Source: Candidatus Omnitrophota bacterium (lineage in GTDB: Bacteria; Omnitrophota; Gorgyraeia; 2-02-FULL-51-18). Taken from it: 41,337 nt of DNA. Below the pieces are notes generated by a model. It made no database searches. It saw only the letters and a list, made by a program, of their open reading frames with translations, and was not told where the DNA came from. Every line of letters begins with the position of its first letter. Positions within the stretch are counted from its first letter, which is position 1. Shown piece after piece: positions 17,601 to 21,805 of the stretch. The stretch lies in contig CAMDWQ010000005.1 in assembly GCA_945877765.1 (NCBI GenBank), positions 64,604-105,940 on the forward strand. The letters are read 5' to 3'. Position numbers and translations under genes: made by a program.

Positions 17601-19637
17601 GAGAACGTTCTCAGCAAAAGTGACCAATTTGCTCTCATCCGTTGAAAGGGATTTTATGAATAATTTAGTTGTATCGCTAAAGGAATCTGCACTTAATGAT
17701 TCCCATGAAGCCGGATGGATGATCGAGGGTTTCAGAGCATCAAGAAGCTTCCGTTGCAAAGCAGCAATTTGCTCGTCTACGGACTGCCCTGCCAACCGCG
17801 CGGCGCTGGGCAGAGTCACTTGCAGCTCCTTGGCCAAATCCTTCATAGTCGCCAGACGGCTCACGGCCGGAGTCAGCGGGCGATTCACAAGCGCCAGAAT
17901 TCCCATTTTGTCAGCGTTTGCAGAATTGCCCGCCGGTTTCTCACTCAAAAGAAGCTCTTCGTATCGTTTGCGATTTGTCTCCCCAAGCACCTGCGGCGTC
18001 ACGGAAACATACGAGATATTTTTAGATTTTAATAAGGCCTTCAAATTGGGGCTGTGGTAACCACCTGTGATGAGGATTGAAATACCGGATCGAGGATTGA
18101 GGATGGAGGATGGAGGGTTGTGTTTTCCTCTATCATCCATCCTCAATCCTCCATCCATTTTTATCCATTCTCTTTGAATTTTCTCTACAAACTTCTCATC
18201 ACGCTTTCGAGTTAGCTCATAGAAAGTCCGGCATTTTTGTAGAATCTCCTCATATCCCTCTTCCAGGAAGATCGCCTTGTCATAATTGTCTTTTAATTCC
18301 ATAATCCTGCGGTTTAAAAATCCGCTCATTTTGGTGATGTCAAAATCTTTTGGGTTTTCTTCATACGCGCGGAATTCATCGGGGGTCAGCGTGAGATTCA
18401 GAAGTGCCTTGAGATTTCGAAGCGCCAAAGACGCCTTGTGTAAAGCTTCCTCGTCGGGAACCTGGATGAGCGCCTTGTACACAGCGGCTTCCAAAAGTTT
18501 TTGCTCTTCCAAAAGCTCGGGGGTGTTTAAGTGTTGTGACTGGTTTAAGTATTCCAGGTAAAGTTTGAGATTGGGGTAGGCCTCGAGATTTTTAATTTTT
18601 TCTTCCAGTAGTTTCACCAAAACCAACTGCTGTGCGTGTCCGCTCTTGGCTGAGCTCGAAGAGAGCGCGGGTTTAAGCTCCTCTTGATCGGCGGAAGACA
18701 AGGAGGCAACAGCCTTTAATTGCTCGCGGCCGGCAAGGTCAAAATTGATGCGCGACTCTTGTTCTTTGAGGTGGCTAAATTTTTGGGCATTGGGGTAGCG
18801 GGCTACTTCCAAGCCTAGGGCGCGGGCTTGATCCATTAGAGCCACAAAATAATCCGCGATGGCTATTTTTTCCTTCAGAAAATCTTCATGCTTTTGGTCA
18901 AATGCCAGAAGAAAGGGATTAAACGTCTTAGATTTTAAAATTTGTGCGGTGTTGGCGGCTTTTTCAAGATACTCCTGGAATTTCTGTCGTTTTTTAACGA
19001 TGGCGCGGTACACCTCGAGCGACTGCCAGTAAAGAGACTCGTCCTCCACTCCAAGGAGAGTAAAATCATTCTTAGTGGTAAGGTTCAAGTATTCCGGCCC
19101 GGAAAGCTCTCCGGCTCTTAAATACTTAAGCCCGACATTTTCTCTTTTCTTGGGATCCGCGCCTTTCAAAGCCGTAAGCGATACATCCCCGAAGCCCGCT
19201 TCAACAAAAACAAATGGCTCGTCATTCCCGCGCAGACGAGAATCAGTTTGATCCCCGATTAAAGATCTCGGGGATGACATTGCAAGAGCTTTAGAAGATG
19301 ATAATAAACTCTCCAGAATTTTAGCGATATTTTTTTGCCCTGAAAAATTAGTATGAGGGTCTTGGATAAGAATGACGGTTTTGGTGCCAGAGGGGTCAGA
19401 CCCCTGTGGTACCTGGTAGGCGTCTTCGATTGTGGCTACTGATTCAGGGATTGGGGGAAGTAGCTTTTTAGCCCAATGAAGGTTTTTTTGTTTTTGCCCT
19501 CCATCCTCAATCCTCCATCCTAGATCCGCTTTTAAGAGTTCAGGTGCCGCATACGAAAAGTCTTGAATTACAAGACATAAAACTAGCGTGGAAGCGATCC
19601 ATTTTAGGCCGCACGTTCTGACCGCTTTAGAAATCAT
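8658..19637 (-). CDS. Giant exported multidomain protein with repeated ARLA junction motifs
   Basis: This is one uninterrupted frame of 3,659 residues from the ATG at 19637. That start opens a Sec signal peptide (MISKAVRTCGLKWIASTLVL, cleaved near SYAAP). The frame is open to 19736, giving the 3,692-residue numbering used here, but the promoter TATAAT at 19686-19681 lies inside that extra part. Order of parts: an N-terminal domain (about 60-640); a helical region (645-980); a complete beta-CASP metallo-beta-lactamase (about 995-1490); an insert of 178 residues read antisense to a toxin-antitoxin cassette (1558-1736); six repeat modules (about 1738-3366); and an unknown C-terminal domain (3367-3692). 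(G/A/V)RLA pentapeptides sit at residues 645, 983, 1553, 1891, 2296, 2564, 2822, 3104 and 3367, nearly always at domain borders. No function for the whole is known to me. A polyprotein cut at ARLA sites, or a modular envelope machine, are both possible. Confidence 0.9.
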   Translation of the reverse strand: MISKAVRTCGLKWIASTLVLCLVIQDFSYAAPELLKADLGWRIEDGGQKQKNLHWAKKLLPPIPESVATIEDAYQVPQGSDPSGTKTVILIQDPHTNFSGQKNIAKILESLLSSSKALAMSSPRSLIGDQTDSRLRGNDEPFVFVEAGFGDVSLTALKGADPKKRENVGLKYLRAGELSGPEYLNLTTKNDFTLLGVEDESLYWQSLEVYRAIVKKRQKFQEYLEKAANTAQILKSKTFNPFLLAFDQKHEDFLKEKIAIADYFVALMDQARALGLEVARYPNAQKFSHLKEQESRINFDLAGREQLKAVASLSSADQEELKPALSSSSAKSGHAQQLVLVKLLEEKIKNLEAYPNLKLYLEYLNQSQHLNTPELLEEQKLLEAAVYKALIQVPDEEALHKASLALRNLKALLNLTLTPDEFRAYEENPKDFDITKMSGFLNRRIMELKDNYDKAIFLEEGYEEILQKCRTFYELTRKRDEKFVEKIQREWIKMDGGLRMDDRGKHNPPSSILNPRSGISILITGGYHSPNLKALLKSKNISYVSVTPQVLGETNRKRYEELLLSEKPAGNSANADKMGILALVNRPLTPAVSRLATMKDLAKELQVTLPSAARLAGQSVDEQIAALQRKLLDALKPSIIHPASWESLSADSFSDTTKLFIKSLSTDESKLVTFAENVLKNIDLLVGIHQDELTKMISEANAIIAQMKEERSSLAVTLPSFGQWLALPTMNYRDIASYKEQHRKFLIYVKTYDDINAATLRAGLNGSHLRRYYDPDDEVDLLVLKPLLKFIFGYLKRHDDLSSELKRDIHRAVINSLVFPAFQQALSQESWEDIKDKSFVETISAILDTEDRVLVSHMAREVAQDPLLLKKSASLPDYLAGEIGSLSLGNIHEIQLRNANHLIQTPADPAMTAYEWVTGQKILGELVSDSLREQLTLNFKDLQNLGVDAGVRLANEETLENKLKFQLVGGYEPGSGNLIVVKMPGNKALILDLGHDPKSDTPIEQKSVKLREALGGYTPVAAFITHAHLDHCLYAPWFHRDYPDAKIISSQTTARLLFDQWKDVLGGGARIPRIAWLQLVGKVFASLVTIKTGQWYQAQEDVKIFMSHAGHIPGAVSLTVATPYGNFTYSGDTSTTSRLTLPPNAMSPPALQTGTFIVDATNAHQNLPPIEERRKMLVDAVRETYNRGGKVLIPAFILGRAEEIALILKQAVERGELPKNFPIYMDGGAVETVKKLRGDPDYAEFKSWFRNDSPIREITDSDHPDKDPCVIIAGSGMLYGGTAIGHLEKLIEDEKNTVIMVGWLAEDSPAFRLLRTAKGKDFTFPPFRDGRTSATKKVQAKILHINFTAHGDHAEVVQLIQKVDSKVVVLVHAGEEARRSLREDPALSGYTIINNFSDASPIESAPSPEAQGQFSKIKAIELPAKQAQQFRDRQVALKTSSWLKDFDNKELQFYRTSGVSREQLKEALRIYFDARYDEEERKVKPTAEKNLRAEFKRGSPAEDALAAWKFLVKANTASPAARLASAYESEWRSFKRIINFPRIVSSGTSVNNFSSAFNISSLIIGWNFITMIPHVLEAGYRVWTDEKSGNEGIFRVFQGFGGKVESGLNVLERQAGVIFQYLVRSFPGFEKLQDDVHRHSGADKTSSPVVDLFITVNVGTDWLLHSPSIAQSLRLGNRVGFSLAGTASHLRGVHFQGVESYFSPPDDLRIITQKNLSYLNVSIDDLSRRIRQEIDRYEAQSARTKSTTLTPRSKNSARALIYLADPKQSLILSVDALNKLNLKKHQFMSVANYLSLKGLARKSIERSAIPHLGGTQKRNVVKLTITPRGRELVELHRGGEADALAGAIQGALNLSREGARLAGKQAPAADSAVPSTPWTLAKEDVIAVIHNNEDARNLLAELLRGPSFGFTTVLVCKGLGDIPGEFEKLGLYEGDRVIKLAIRPDQRGGRTQFIFALKSSVNVAGGRNLPRFFVAEKDIKFIGNPILGNLWIDASDVEIALKAELEALGASAPVKTSKTMKVRKLTKAAQDSARMVSYLAKIKSHAITVTEANKKWSLEPKDFPNTVRYLNARGLISTDKVVARVPHFGGSTRKSEVTRATLLPIGLDLVARYPLADQDEEMLQALAHGIQDLREARSKSKPAAIKVKSAKPHTVKATPQSKKLANRLMMLGKQPDDDSLSIATSGHEMMTESMWHSIDEWLKDLELIYIKTEVLAAGRKAKSIEIQRNVTLTNQGADLLEAYLKNLNGLAQAIQGLLDAYDGARLADAPRPISLTDTVLVLHHDNLICQRLADLLEKRFEYTRVISLQSRDLIPGEFKRRELDVEANPIRLVISPGYTKDAVQFYRNLSKSLKVSRILALHQYFDAPPKLIKSSILGRRLADDLVVEEELERELGGNGVSKNKPSKQSVTKLTKKSIDSARLLLYMRQNDLLVMYSQDIKEAIEQSSTDIVHMAAYLVPIGIVEKEVIDLTPPTAGRSITTKLTLTETAANLASQYPNDETGLARAIQDIYESQGNGHAGRLKKSGRAEGARLASPADEGWALSKTDAVAVMHENQGVRERLTEALENMGYTSVLAFRNRAELTYTSESVDLSSAPKIKLLIAPGKGLAAAQFGQSLRAARTILGALLADDLKIIRETGLAYTLSPEDHFMNLLQLKLDEVQGLTDAARVDRPAAEPTLVQKAAAKVLVYLAGQPEASVHFLQAGDLWEMDPKTFSKAARQYLLPLKLVSRKEVPVEIADKRQGTRTISTKELSIEDPGRELVTKYQGDPDALARAIKDLERPVLADGARLAESGKKMKSTGAAWPWIVSATEPIAVMEWNDDAREKLVEALREIGFTKVLSFKDRGQALNQDMYHDLSLGKDFIRLLVTPDKRIRPDKALSPYRVLPLTDSQAQTRQYFHEDPWVIQGVYLKSKSTDLETLVKMLKKELDTISFPDRTPDSPPVRRTPTPYELKLASALVALAAQSHPIIDGPDAEQLWGVNRDGSYTIQENLQAIGLIDVGERRKRSVQSNGSLRNVRVNTLALTPLGRDLADRHKEDPEALARQLQLLRRKIKADAAAIPQSGSATGARLAAPEEAAGMLQVTDSVAVIHPDAEARGRLVRAMEKRGFESVIASNSLGGINQLFRQNTSQLTGGPIRLIIAPGFKRSASNVLGYLPQDVRPKFVSQDLILIRQPARDLSVDNEGEVEAALDAALKKVQAIVEVTPVKSALWAERSAAILIYLADSNHPTLSTLEVMQMYEFSHTSIFSALKRYLQSMNLVESKFIPASSIVGGGEKNTQVTQLTLSPEGRRVVAESEGDQKVLALAIQNIYTAAAAAKRARAKAYPAKIGARLAEESRGPRLAGFGATLAGFDELVLAVNSQGHLMALETSDRIAILSFRKKFPGQVQVYVGNRPFRIVKSRSGKTRGAQAAELISYQDLINTLKAFDRRFNQPLPKELAEKPIEAYLHLDSFKGLSIQDQAEAVKTLIYSIAARKTKYLEIHLVGEDRLVKLAQAVIASSSRLREKPFTVGDQIQHQEASQVHLLSQDYLKINRIALLGQATAKGVKARFVKIQDLVHDNNMEDIVLPNPLLSLMDRVGAIENLSVEDAVFNQVYEWFKNLTGFALSKEEFLGLILGDEALINLYAVPPTLRAVDLAEAMNAHAHFRRLSEQAA
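8661..9638 (-). other. C-terminal domain of the giant protein (unrecognised)
   Basis: After the last GARLA motif (residue 3367) comes a short Gly/Leu-rich stretch with two further near-motifs (GPRLAG, GATLAG). About 320 residues of mixed alpha/beta sequence follow, with no family I recognise. It starts LVLAVNSQGHLMALETSDRI and ends in helices to SEQAA. It shares no obvious sequence with the repeat modules. Confidence 0.5.
9639..10427 (-). repeat. Giant-protein repeat module 6 (receiver-like fold + winged helix)
   Basis: Begins with GARLA. The receiver-like half reads VTDSVAVIHPDAEARGRLVR, then FESVIAS and RLIIAPGFK. The winged-helix half reads AAILIYLADSNHPTLSTLEV, with a wing around EKNTQVTQLTLSPEGRRVV and a last helix KVLALAIQNIY. 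It aligns by eye with modules 2-5. The acidic pocket and phosphoacceptor Asp of true receivers are absent. Confidence 0.65.
10428..11273 (-). repeat. Giant-protein repeat module 5
   Basis: Begins with GARLA. It holds VSATEPIAVMEWNDDAREKL, then FTKVLSFKDRG and RLLVTPDKR in the receiver-like half. The winged-helix half has KLASALVALAAQSHP, with a wing NVRVNTLALTPLGRDLA and last helix EALARQLQLL. At 282 residues it is slightly longer than modules 3, 4 and 6. Confidence 0.65.
11274..12047 (-). repeat. Giant-protein repeat module 4
   Basis: Begins with GARLA. The receiver-like half reads KTDAVAVMHENQGVRERLTE, then YTSVLAFRNRA and KLLIAPGKG, and ends LADDLKIIRETGL. The winged-helix half reads AAAKVLVYLAGQPEASVHFL, with a wing around RTISTKELSI and last helix DALARAIKDLE. 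It is 258 residues and the clearest copy for defining the unit. Confidence 0.7.
12048..12851 (-). repeat. Giant-protein repeat module 3
   Basis: Begins with GARLA. The receiver-like half reads LTDTVLVLHHDNLICQRLAD, then YTRVISLQSRD and RLVISPGYT. The winged-helix half reads SARLLLYMRQNDLLVMYSQD, with a wing around RSITTKLTLTETAANLA and last helix TGLARAIQDIYES. It is 268 residues. Confidence 0.68.
12852..14066 (-). repeat. Giant-protein repeat module 2, with a second winged helix
   Basis: Begins with GARLA. The receiver-like half reads KEDVIAVIHNNEDARNLLAE, then FTTVLVCKGLG and KLAIRPDQR. It is followed by two winged-helix domains. The first has RKSEVTRATLLPIGLDLV. The second is linked by a Lys/Ala/Pro-rich stretch and has QRNVTLTNQGADLLEA, then NGLAQAIQGLL. 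At 405 residues it is about one winged helix longer than its neighbours, which points to local duplication. The two winged helices are not separated by an ARLA motif. Confidence 0.65.
14067..14530 (-). repeat. Giant-protein repeat module 1, N-terminally truncated
   Basis: Only the end of the receiver-like half remains (DDLRIITQKNLSYLNVSIDD, equivalent to DDLKIIRETGLAYTLSPEDH of module 4). A complete winged-helix half follows: SARALIYLADPKQSLILSVD, wing RNVVKLTITPRGRELV, last helix DALAGAIQGAL, ending at GARLA. The missing part is exactly where the toxin-antitoxin cassette starts, so the cassette replaced about 100 residues of this module. Confidence 0.6.
14544..14575. repeat. 32-bp imperfect palindrome at the cassette border
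   Basis: CACACCTT at 14544-14551 and AAGGTGTG at 14568-14575 are exact inverse partners, and the centre GTGTACAC is itself palindromic. Most of the 32 bases are symmetrical. It sits about 55 bases before the -10 box of the DUF433 gene, so it could be an operator, a recombination site or a border hairpin. On the other strand it is translated as part of the giant protein. Confidence 0.6.
14608..14636 (+). promoter_or_regulatory. Leaderless promoter of the DUF433 gene
   Basis: TATACT (14631-14636) is followed by exactly six bases and then the ATG at 14643. A weak -35 candidate, TTTCCC, lies 17 bases before it. The spacing to ATG is identical to that of mutY and the desaturase gene. Confidence 0.55.
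14643..14876 (+). CDS. DUF433 family antitoxin
   Basis: This 77-residue protein reads YIHCDKEIHHGRACFIGTRV, then PVYIVLELLEAGETPDEILK, then YPRLTLKHIQAALHFAAE. This is the full DUF433 pattern (ixxdpxixgGkpvIkGTRvpV...yP.Lt..di.aal.yaa), a helix-turn-helix antitoxin paired in many genomes with DUF5615 PIN-like toxins. It runs opposite to, and entirely inside, the giant gene. Its match to the family over its whole length argues that this strand, not the minus strand, is the original coding strand here. Confidence 0.85.
   Translation: MEQPISPYIHCDKEIHHGRACFIGTRVPVYIVLELLEAGETPDEILKDYPRLTLKHIQAALHFAAETLKNAEYPLVA
14869..15060 (+). pseudogene. DUF5615 PIN-like toxin, C-terminal remnant
   Basis: This frame overlaps the end of the DUF433 gene by eight bases and starts at TTG. 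It reads PDFSSVQTRYPASKTCGIIV, then MKFHP, then DVPLETIRGKLIILLKDRHS. It fits only the last half of a DUF5615 protein (DF..xxRYPxxxxxGIIVlrl...pxexlxGxLvvv). The N-terminal half, which carries the acidic active-site residues, is missing, so the toxin should be dead. It lies in the normal toxin position right after DUF433. Confidence 0.6.
15240..16775 (-). other. Beta-CASP metallo-beta-lactamase domain of the giant protein
   Basis: All sequence signatures of CPSF/RNase J-type beta-CASP nucleases are present. THAHLDH (residues 1058-1064) binds metal, SHAGHIPGA gives the next His, and YSGDTS gives the bridging Asp. IPAFILGRAEEI and AGSGMLYGG are typical of the beta-CASP cap. AHGDH (about residue 1381) and LVHAGEE (about 1403) supply the late histidines. 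Catalytic residues look intact, so hydrolase activity on RNA or a related phosphodiester is expected. Its place inside a protein with a Sec signal peptide is unusual, because relatives are cytoplasmic. Confidence 0.85.
16791..17804 (-). other. Alpha-helical region between ARLA motifs of the giant protein
   Basis: Residues 645-980 lie between AARLA and GVRLA. They are mostly helical, with patches such as LRRYYDPDDEVDLLVLKPLL and a run of short amphipathic helices. I recognise no family. It is flanked by the N-terminal domain and the beta-CASP enzyme. Confidence 0.4.
18092..18158. repeat. Inverted pair of GGATGGAGGATTGAGGATGG elements inside the giant gene
   Basis: A run of GGATTGAGGATGGAGGATGG type (18094-18117) faces its inverse complement CATCCTCAATCCTCCATCC (18138-18157) across a short loop. 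On the minus strand the pair encodes KMDGGLRMDDRGK and PPSSILNPRSG, a segment that looks foreign to the surrounding helices. A third copy lies at 19498-19521. Confidence 0.7.
19220..19281. repeat. Dispersed palindromic repeat inside the giant gene
   Basis: GTCATTCCCGCGCAGACGAG is followed by TGATCCCCGATT and CTCGGGGATGACAT. It is the same family as the intergenic copies at 2447, 28626 and 40149. Here it is read as coding sequence (MSSPRSLIGDQTDSRLRGND) within the N-terminal domain. Confidence 0.75.
19383..19413. repeat. AGGGGTCAGACCCCT palindrome inside the giant gene
   Basis: AGGGGTCAGACCCCT (19391-19405) lies inside a longer near-palindrome bounded by GGTGCCA and TGGTACC. It encodes YQVPQGSDPSGTK on the minus strand. 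This kind of palindrome is a common dispersed element in bacterial genomes. It lies about 100 bases from the next repeat. Confidence 0.6.
19498..19521. repeat. Third copy of the GGATGGAGGATTGAGGATGG element
   Basis: On the minus strand this reads GGATGGAGGATTGAGGATGG and encodes the WRIEDGG stretch right after the signal peptide. It matches the pair at 18092-18158. Confidence 0.65.
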
Positions 19638-19680
19638 GGGCGGCTTCCGTGGGTTCGCGTTTTGGTTTATAAGTATAGGT

Positions 19681-19710
19681 ATTATATGGGCTTGGGAACA
19701 TACAGAAAAT
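19681..19710 (-). promoter_or_regulatory. Likely promoter of the giant gene
   Basis: On the minus strand TATAAT (19686-19681) lies about 44 bases before the ATG at 19637. The -35 region, 17 bases further up (TTTTCT), is weak. A GGAA patch precedes the ATG. The frame is open upstream of this box, but the box and the signal peptide together favour the downstream start. Confidence 0.45.
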
Positions 19711-19780
19711 ATGCCTGATGGCGGGCTAAAAAGCAAATAAATTATAATCTATAACTAATTTGTTTCCATAGAGTTACAAC

Positions 19781-21040
19781 TTATCTTATCTCTTTTACCC
19801 TCGGCGAGACCCATTTCATCACCGCGAGCCTTCCAACGCATGAAATAAGAAATAGGGTAAGGAAGGAATATCCGAAAATCGGGGGAATGTGTTGAAACAA
19901 AAGACCGCCGATCGCGGAACCTAAAAGCATCGCACTGCTGTTGATGATATTAAAATAAGAAGTGCCCCGAATTCGTATCGACGGCGGCAACGCTTCAAGG
20001 ACAAAATTACTTGTCAGAAGTGTAAATCCTCCCCAGACGCATCCAGCGGCGATCTGGACAAAAAATAGGTAGCCCAGATTTCTTGAAATCATCCAGAAAA
20101 AAGGCACCACTGCAATGCCCCAGCCGGCGATACGCAGGATTTTGACATTGCCGTCACGATCGCCCAGTTTTCCCCATATCCCTTGAAACAAAAATCCCGA
20201 AAGTGACGCCGTCGTCACCACCACCATGTAAGAGGCGTAGCTATAACCAAGATCCTTTAAAATAAAAAAAGCCAACAGCGGCCCTGAAATATTCACGCTG
20301 AGCGACATGAGCGACACAAACGTCACAAACCGCGCAAAATTTCCCCGGTCGGCCGGCACCGTGGAGTGGCTTCGAAATTGCTTGAGAAAATCGATAAAAC
20401 TAAAATACACATCATGAGACGTATGCCGAAACGGCTCTTTCATTTTGGTCAGGCAAATCCAAGAATAAAATCGGCACGTCATCGCGAATACAAAGATAAG
20501 CGTAAAACCCACGATATTTTCTTTTCCAAAATAATGGAGTGTAAGCCCCGCCGCGATAGAAACAGCCACAGTGAGAATTCCCTGCAAACGATTTCTCCAG
20601 CCAAAGTACTTTCCTCTTTTTTTGACCGGAATATAATCCGACATAAGACTTTGCCAAGCGGGGCCGGCGAAAGCAAAGCACGAGGTGAGGATCGTCGCCG
20701 CGATCAGAAGCATCCATGGCATCAGCGCTGGACGCCCGCGGAAAACATACGGAATCAAAATCACCGGCAGCCACGAAAGGGCGTGAAGAAACACAACCAC
20801 GTTGATCAGTTTTAAACGCGAACCGATGGATTGAGTAATCCGTGCAGAATAGGTCTGAAGAATAGCGCCGACCAGCATTGGGATAGAGGCTAGATACATC
20901 ACTTGATGAGCGGTAGCGCCGAGAGCGATTCCATAAGGGATCAGATAGCACTCACTCACACCCATCATCATCGCCGCGAACAACCCATCCAGAATGGAAT
21001 AATAAAGACTGCGGCGAATAGAACCTTTTTCAAATTTCAT
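19781..21040 (-). CDS. Major facilitator superfamily transporter
   Basis: This 419-residue protein has about 12 membrane helices. The loop between helices 4 and 5 reads SDYIPVKKRGKYFGWRNRLQ, similar to a large subgroup of MFS proteins of unknown substrate. A loop with GKLGDRDGN between helices 8 and 9 is the second-half equivalent of the MFS motif A. The start has a clear ribosome site (GAGGAAAG) that is supplied by the edge of a dispersed GGGGAGG repeat. Upstream on the same strand is the tlpA-like gene, 261 bases away across a repeat cluster. Confidence 0.8.
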   Translation of the reverse strand: MKFEKGSIRRSLYYSILDGLFAAMMMGVSECYLIPYGIALGATAHQVMYLASIPMLVGAILQTYSARITQSIGSRLKLINVVVFLHALSWLPVILIPYVFRGRPALMPWMLLIAATILTSCFAFAGPAWQSLMSDYIPVKKRGKYFGWRNRLQGILTVAVSIAAGLTLHYFGKENIVGFTLIFVFAMTCRFYSWICLTKMKEPFRHTSHDVYFSFIDFLKQFRSHSTVPADRGNFARFVTFVSLMSLSVNISGPLLAFFILKDLGYSYASYMVVVTTASLSGFLFQGIWGKLGDRDGNVKILRIAGWGIAVVPFFWMISRNLGYLFFVQIAAGCVWGGFTLLTSNFVLEALPPSIRIRGTSYFNIINSSAMLLGSAIGGLLFQHIPPIFGYSFLTLFLISCVGRLAVMKWVSPRVKEIR

Positions 21041-21301
21041 GCTTCACTTTCCTCCCCTTTCGAAGGGGAGGTGCCGGAGGCGGAGGGGTTGTAAGGTTGG
21101 CGGAGTTTGTGTCATTTTATTCATGCCGTACAACGTGTCAACCACCCCGTCGCCTTCGGCACCACCCCTCCTTCGAAAGGAGGGGAAATGGTGCTCAATT
21201 TGTTCCTCTTTTGAAAGGGAAGGGAAAGAGAGCTCTTTCCTCCCCTTTCGAAGGGGAGGTGCCGGAGGCAGAGGGGTTGACTCATCGGAGGAAAAACACT
21301 G
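21041..21301. repeat. Cluster of three CCTCCCCTTTCGAAGGGGAGG repeats
   Basis: The gap between the MFS and tlpA-like genes is filled by repeats. CCTCCCCTTTCGAAGGGGAGG followed by TGCCGGAGGCGGAGGGGTTG lies at 21051-21091. A nearly identical copy lies at 21238-21279. An inverted, diverged copy lies at 21140-21186 (CACCCCGTCGCCTTCGGC and CCTCCTTCGAAAGGAGG). Each contains a strong hairpin around TTCGAA. No gene is seen here. Confidence 0.8.
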
Positions 21302-21805
21302 CTATTGAATCGCCTTCTCCACATCCGCCACCAATTCCGGCGTGTACGCGTTATACTCCCCCAAAATTTTCCCATTGGAGGCGACCAGAAAACTCGTCGG
21401 GATACCCACGATTCCATTTTTTTCAGCGACACTTTGCTCTGCATCTAAAAGCACCGGGTAATTGATCCCATTTTTCTTTGCAAAATTAGATACTTTCTGA
21501 CTGGACTCTCCTACGTCGATACCAAGCACTGTGAATGTTTCCCCGCCTTTTGTTTTCTGCAAATCAATCAATCCGGGGATTTCTTCACGGCAGGGCGGGC
21601 ACCACGTCGCCCAAAAATTAACGAGCACCGCTTTGTGGGACTTTAGCACCGTCGAAAGACTGACTTCTTTGCCCTCTGTATTTTTGAGCGTAAAATCCTG
21701 CATCTGCCCGGACTGGGCCACACTCTGCGGCGCCCCCACGCATCCAAAGATAAAAAGTGAGACCGAAATACAGACGATGACCGCCATCCGATTCTTTAAT
21801 GTCAT
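21302..21805 (-). CDS. TlpA/ResA-like thioredoxin-fold lipoprotein
   Basis: This 167-residue protein begins with a lipoprotein signal (VSLFIFGC, with the lipobox Cys near residue 22). The thioredoxin-like domain has FWATWCPPCREEIPGL, with the WCPPC redox motif, then a cis-Pro loop GIPTSF. Such proteins reduce disulfides in the periplasm, for example in cytochrome c maturation. Its ATG overlaps the stop of the ccdA-like gene (ATGA). That fits the pairing of a membrane electron carrier with its periplasmic acceptor. Confidence 0.92.
   Translation of the reverse strand: MTLKNRMAVIVCISVSLFIFGCVGAPQSVAQSGQMQDFTLKNTEGKEVSLSTVLKSHKAVLVNFWATWCPPCREEIPGLIDLQKTKGGETFTVLGIDVGESSQKVSNFAKKNGINYPVLLDAEQSVAEKNGIVGIPTSFLVASNGKILGEYNAYTPELVADVEKAIQ

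Larger units (their letters stand above)
17867..19560 (-). other. N-terminal domain of the giant protein, possibly ChaN/TraB (Tiki)-like
   Basis: After the signal peptide the chain has a strand with a His (VILIQDPHTNFSGQKNIAKI) and a strand ending FVFVEAGFG. Long helices with coiled-coil character follow, then a late strand ILITGGYHSPN. A His, a Glu after a strand and a late His in this order resemble the Tiki/ChaN/TraB/EreA superfamily. This is a tentative assignment from pattern alone. Several repeat elements interrupt the domain in frame. Confidence 0.4.

Noticed and set aside
19638-19736. Upstream start of the giant gene at 19736
   Set aside because: The extra 33 residues precede a classical signal peptide, and the likely -10 box lies inside them.
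21051-21279. CRISPR array from the regular GGGGAGG repeats
   Set aside because: Only three copies occur, one is inverted, spacing is irregular, and there are no cas genes. They are palindromic dispersed repeats.
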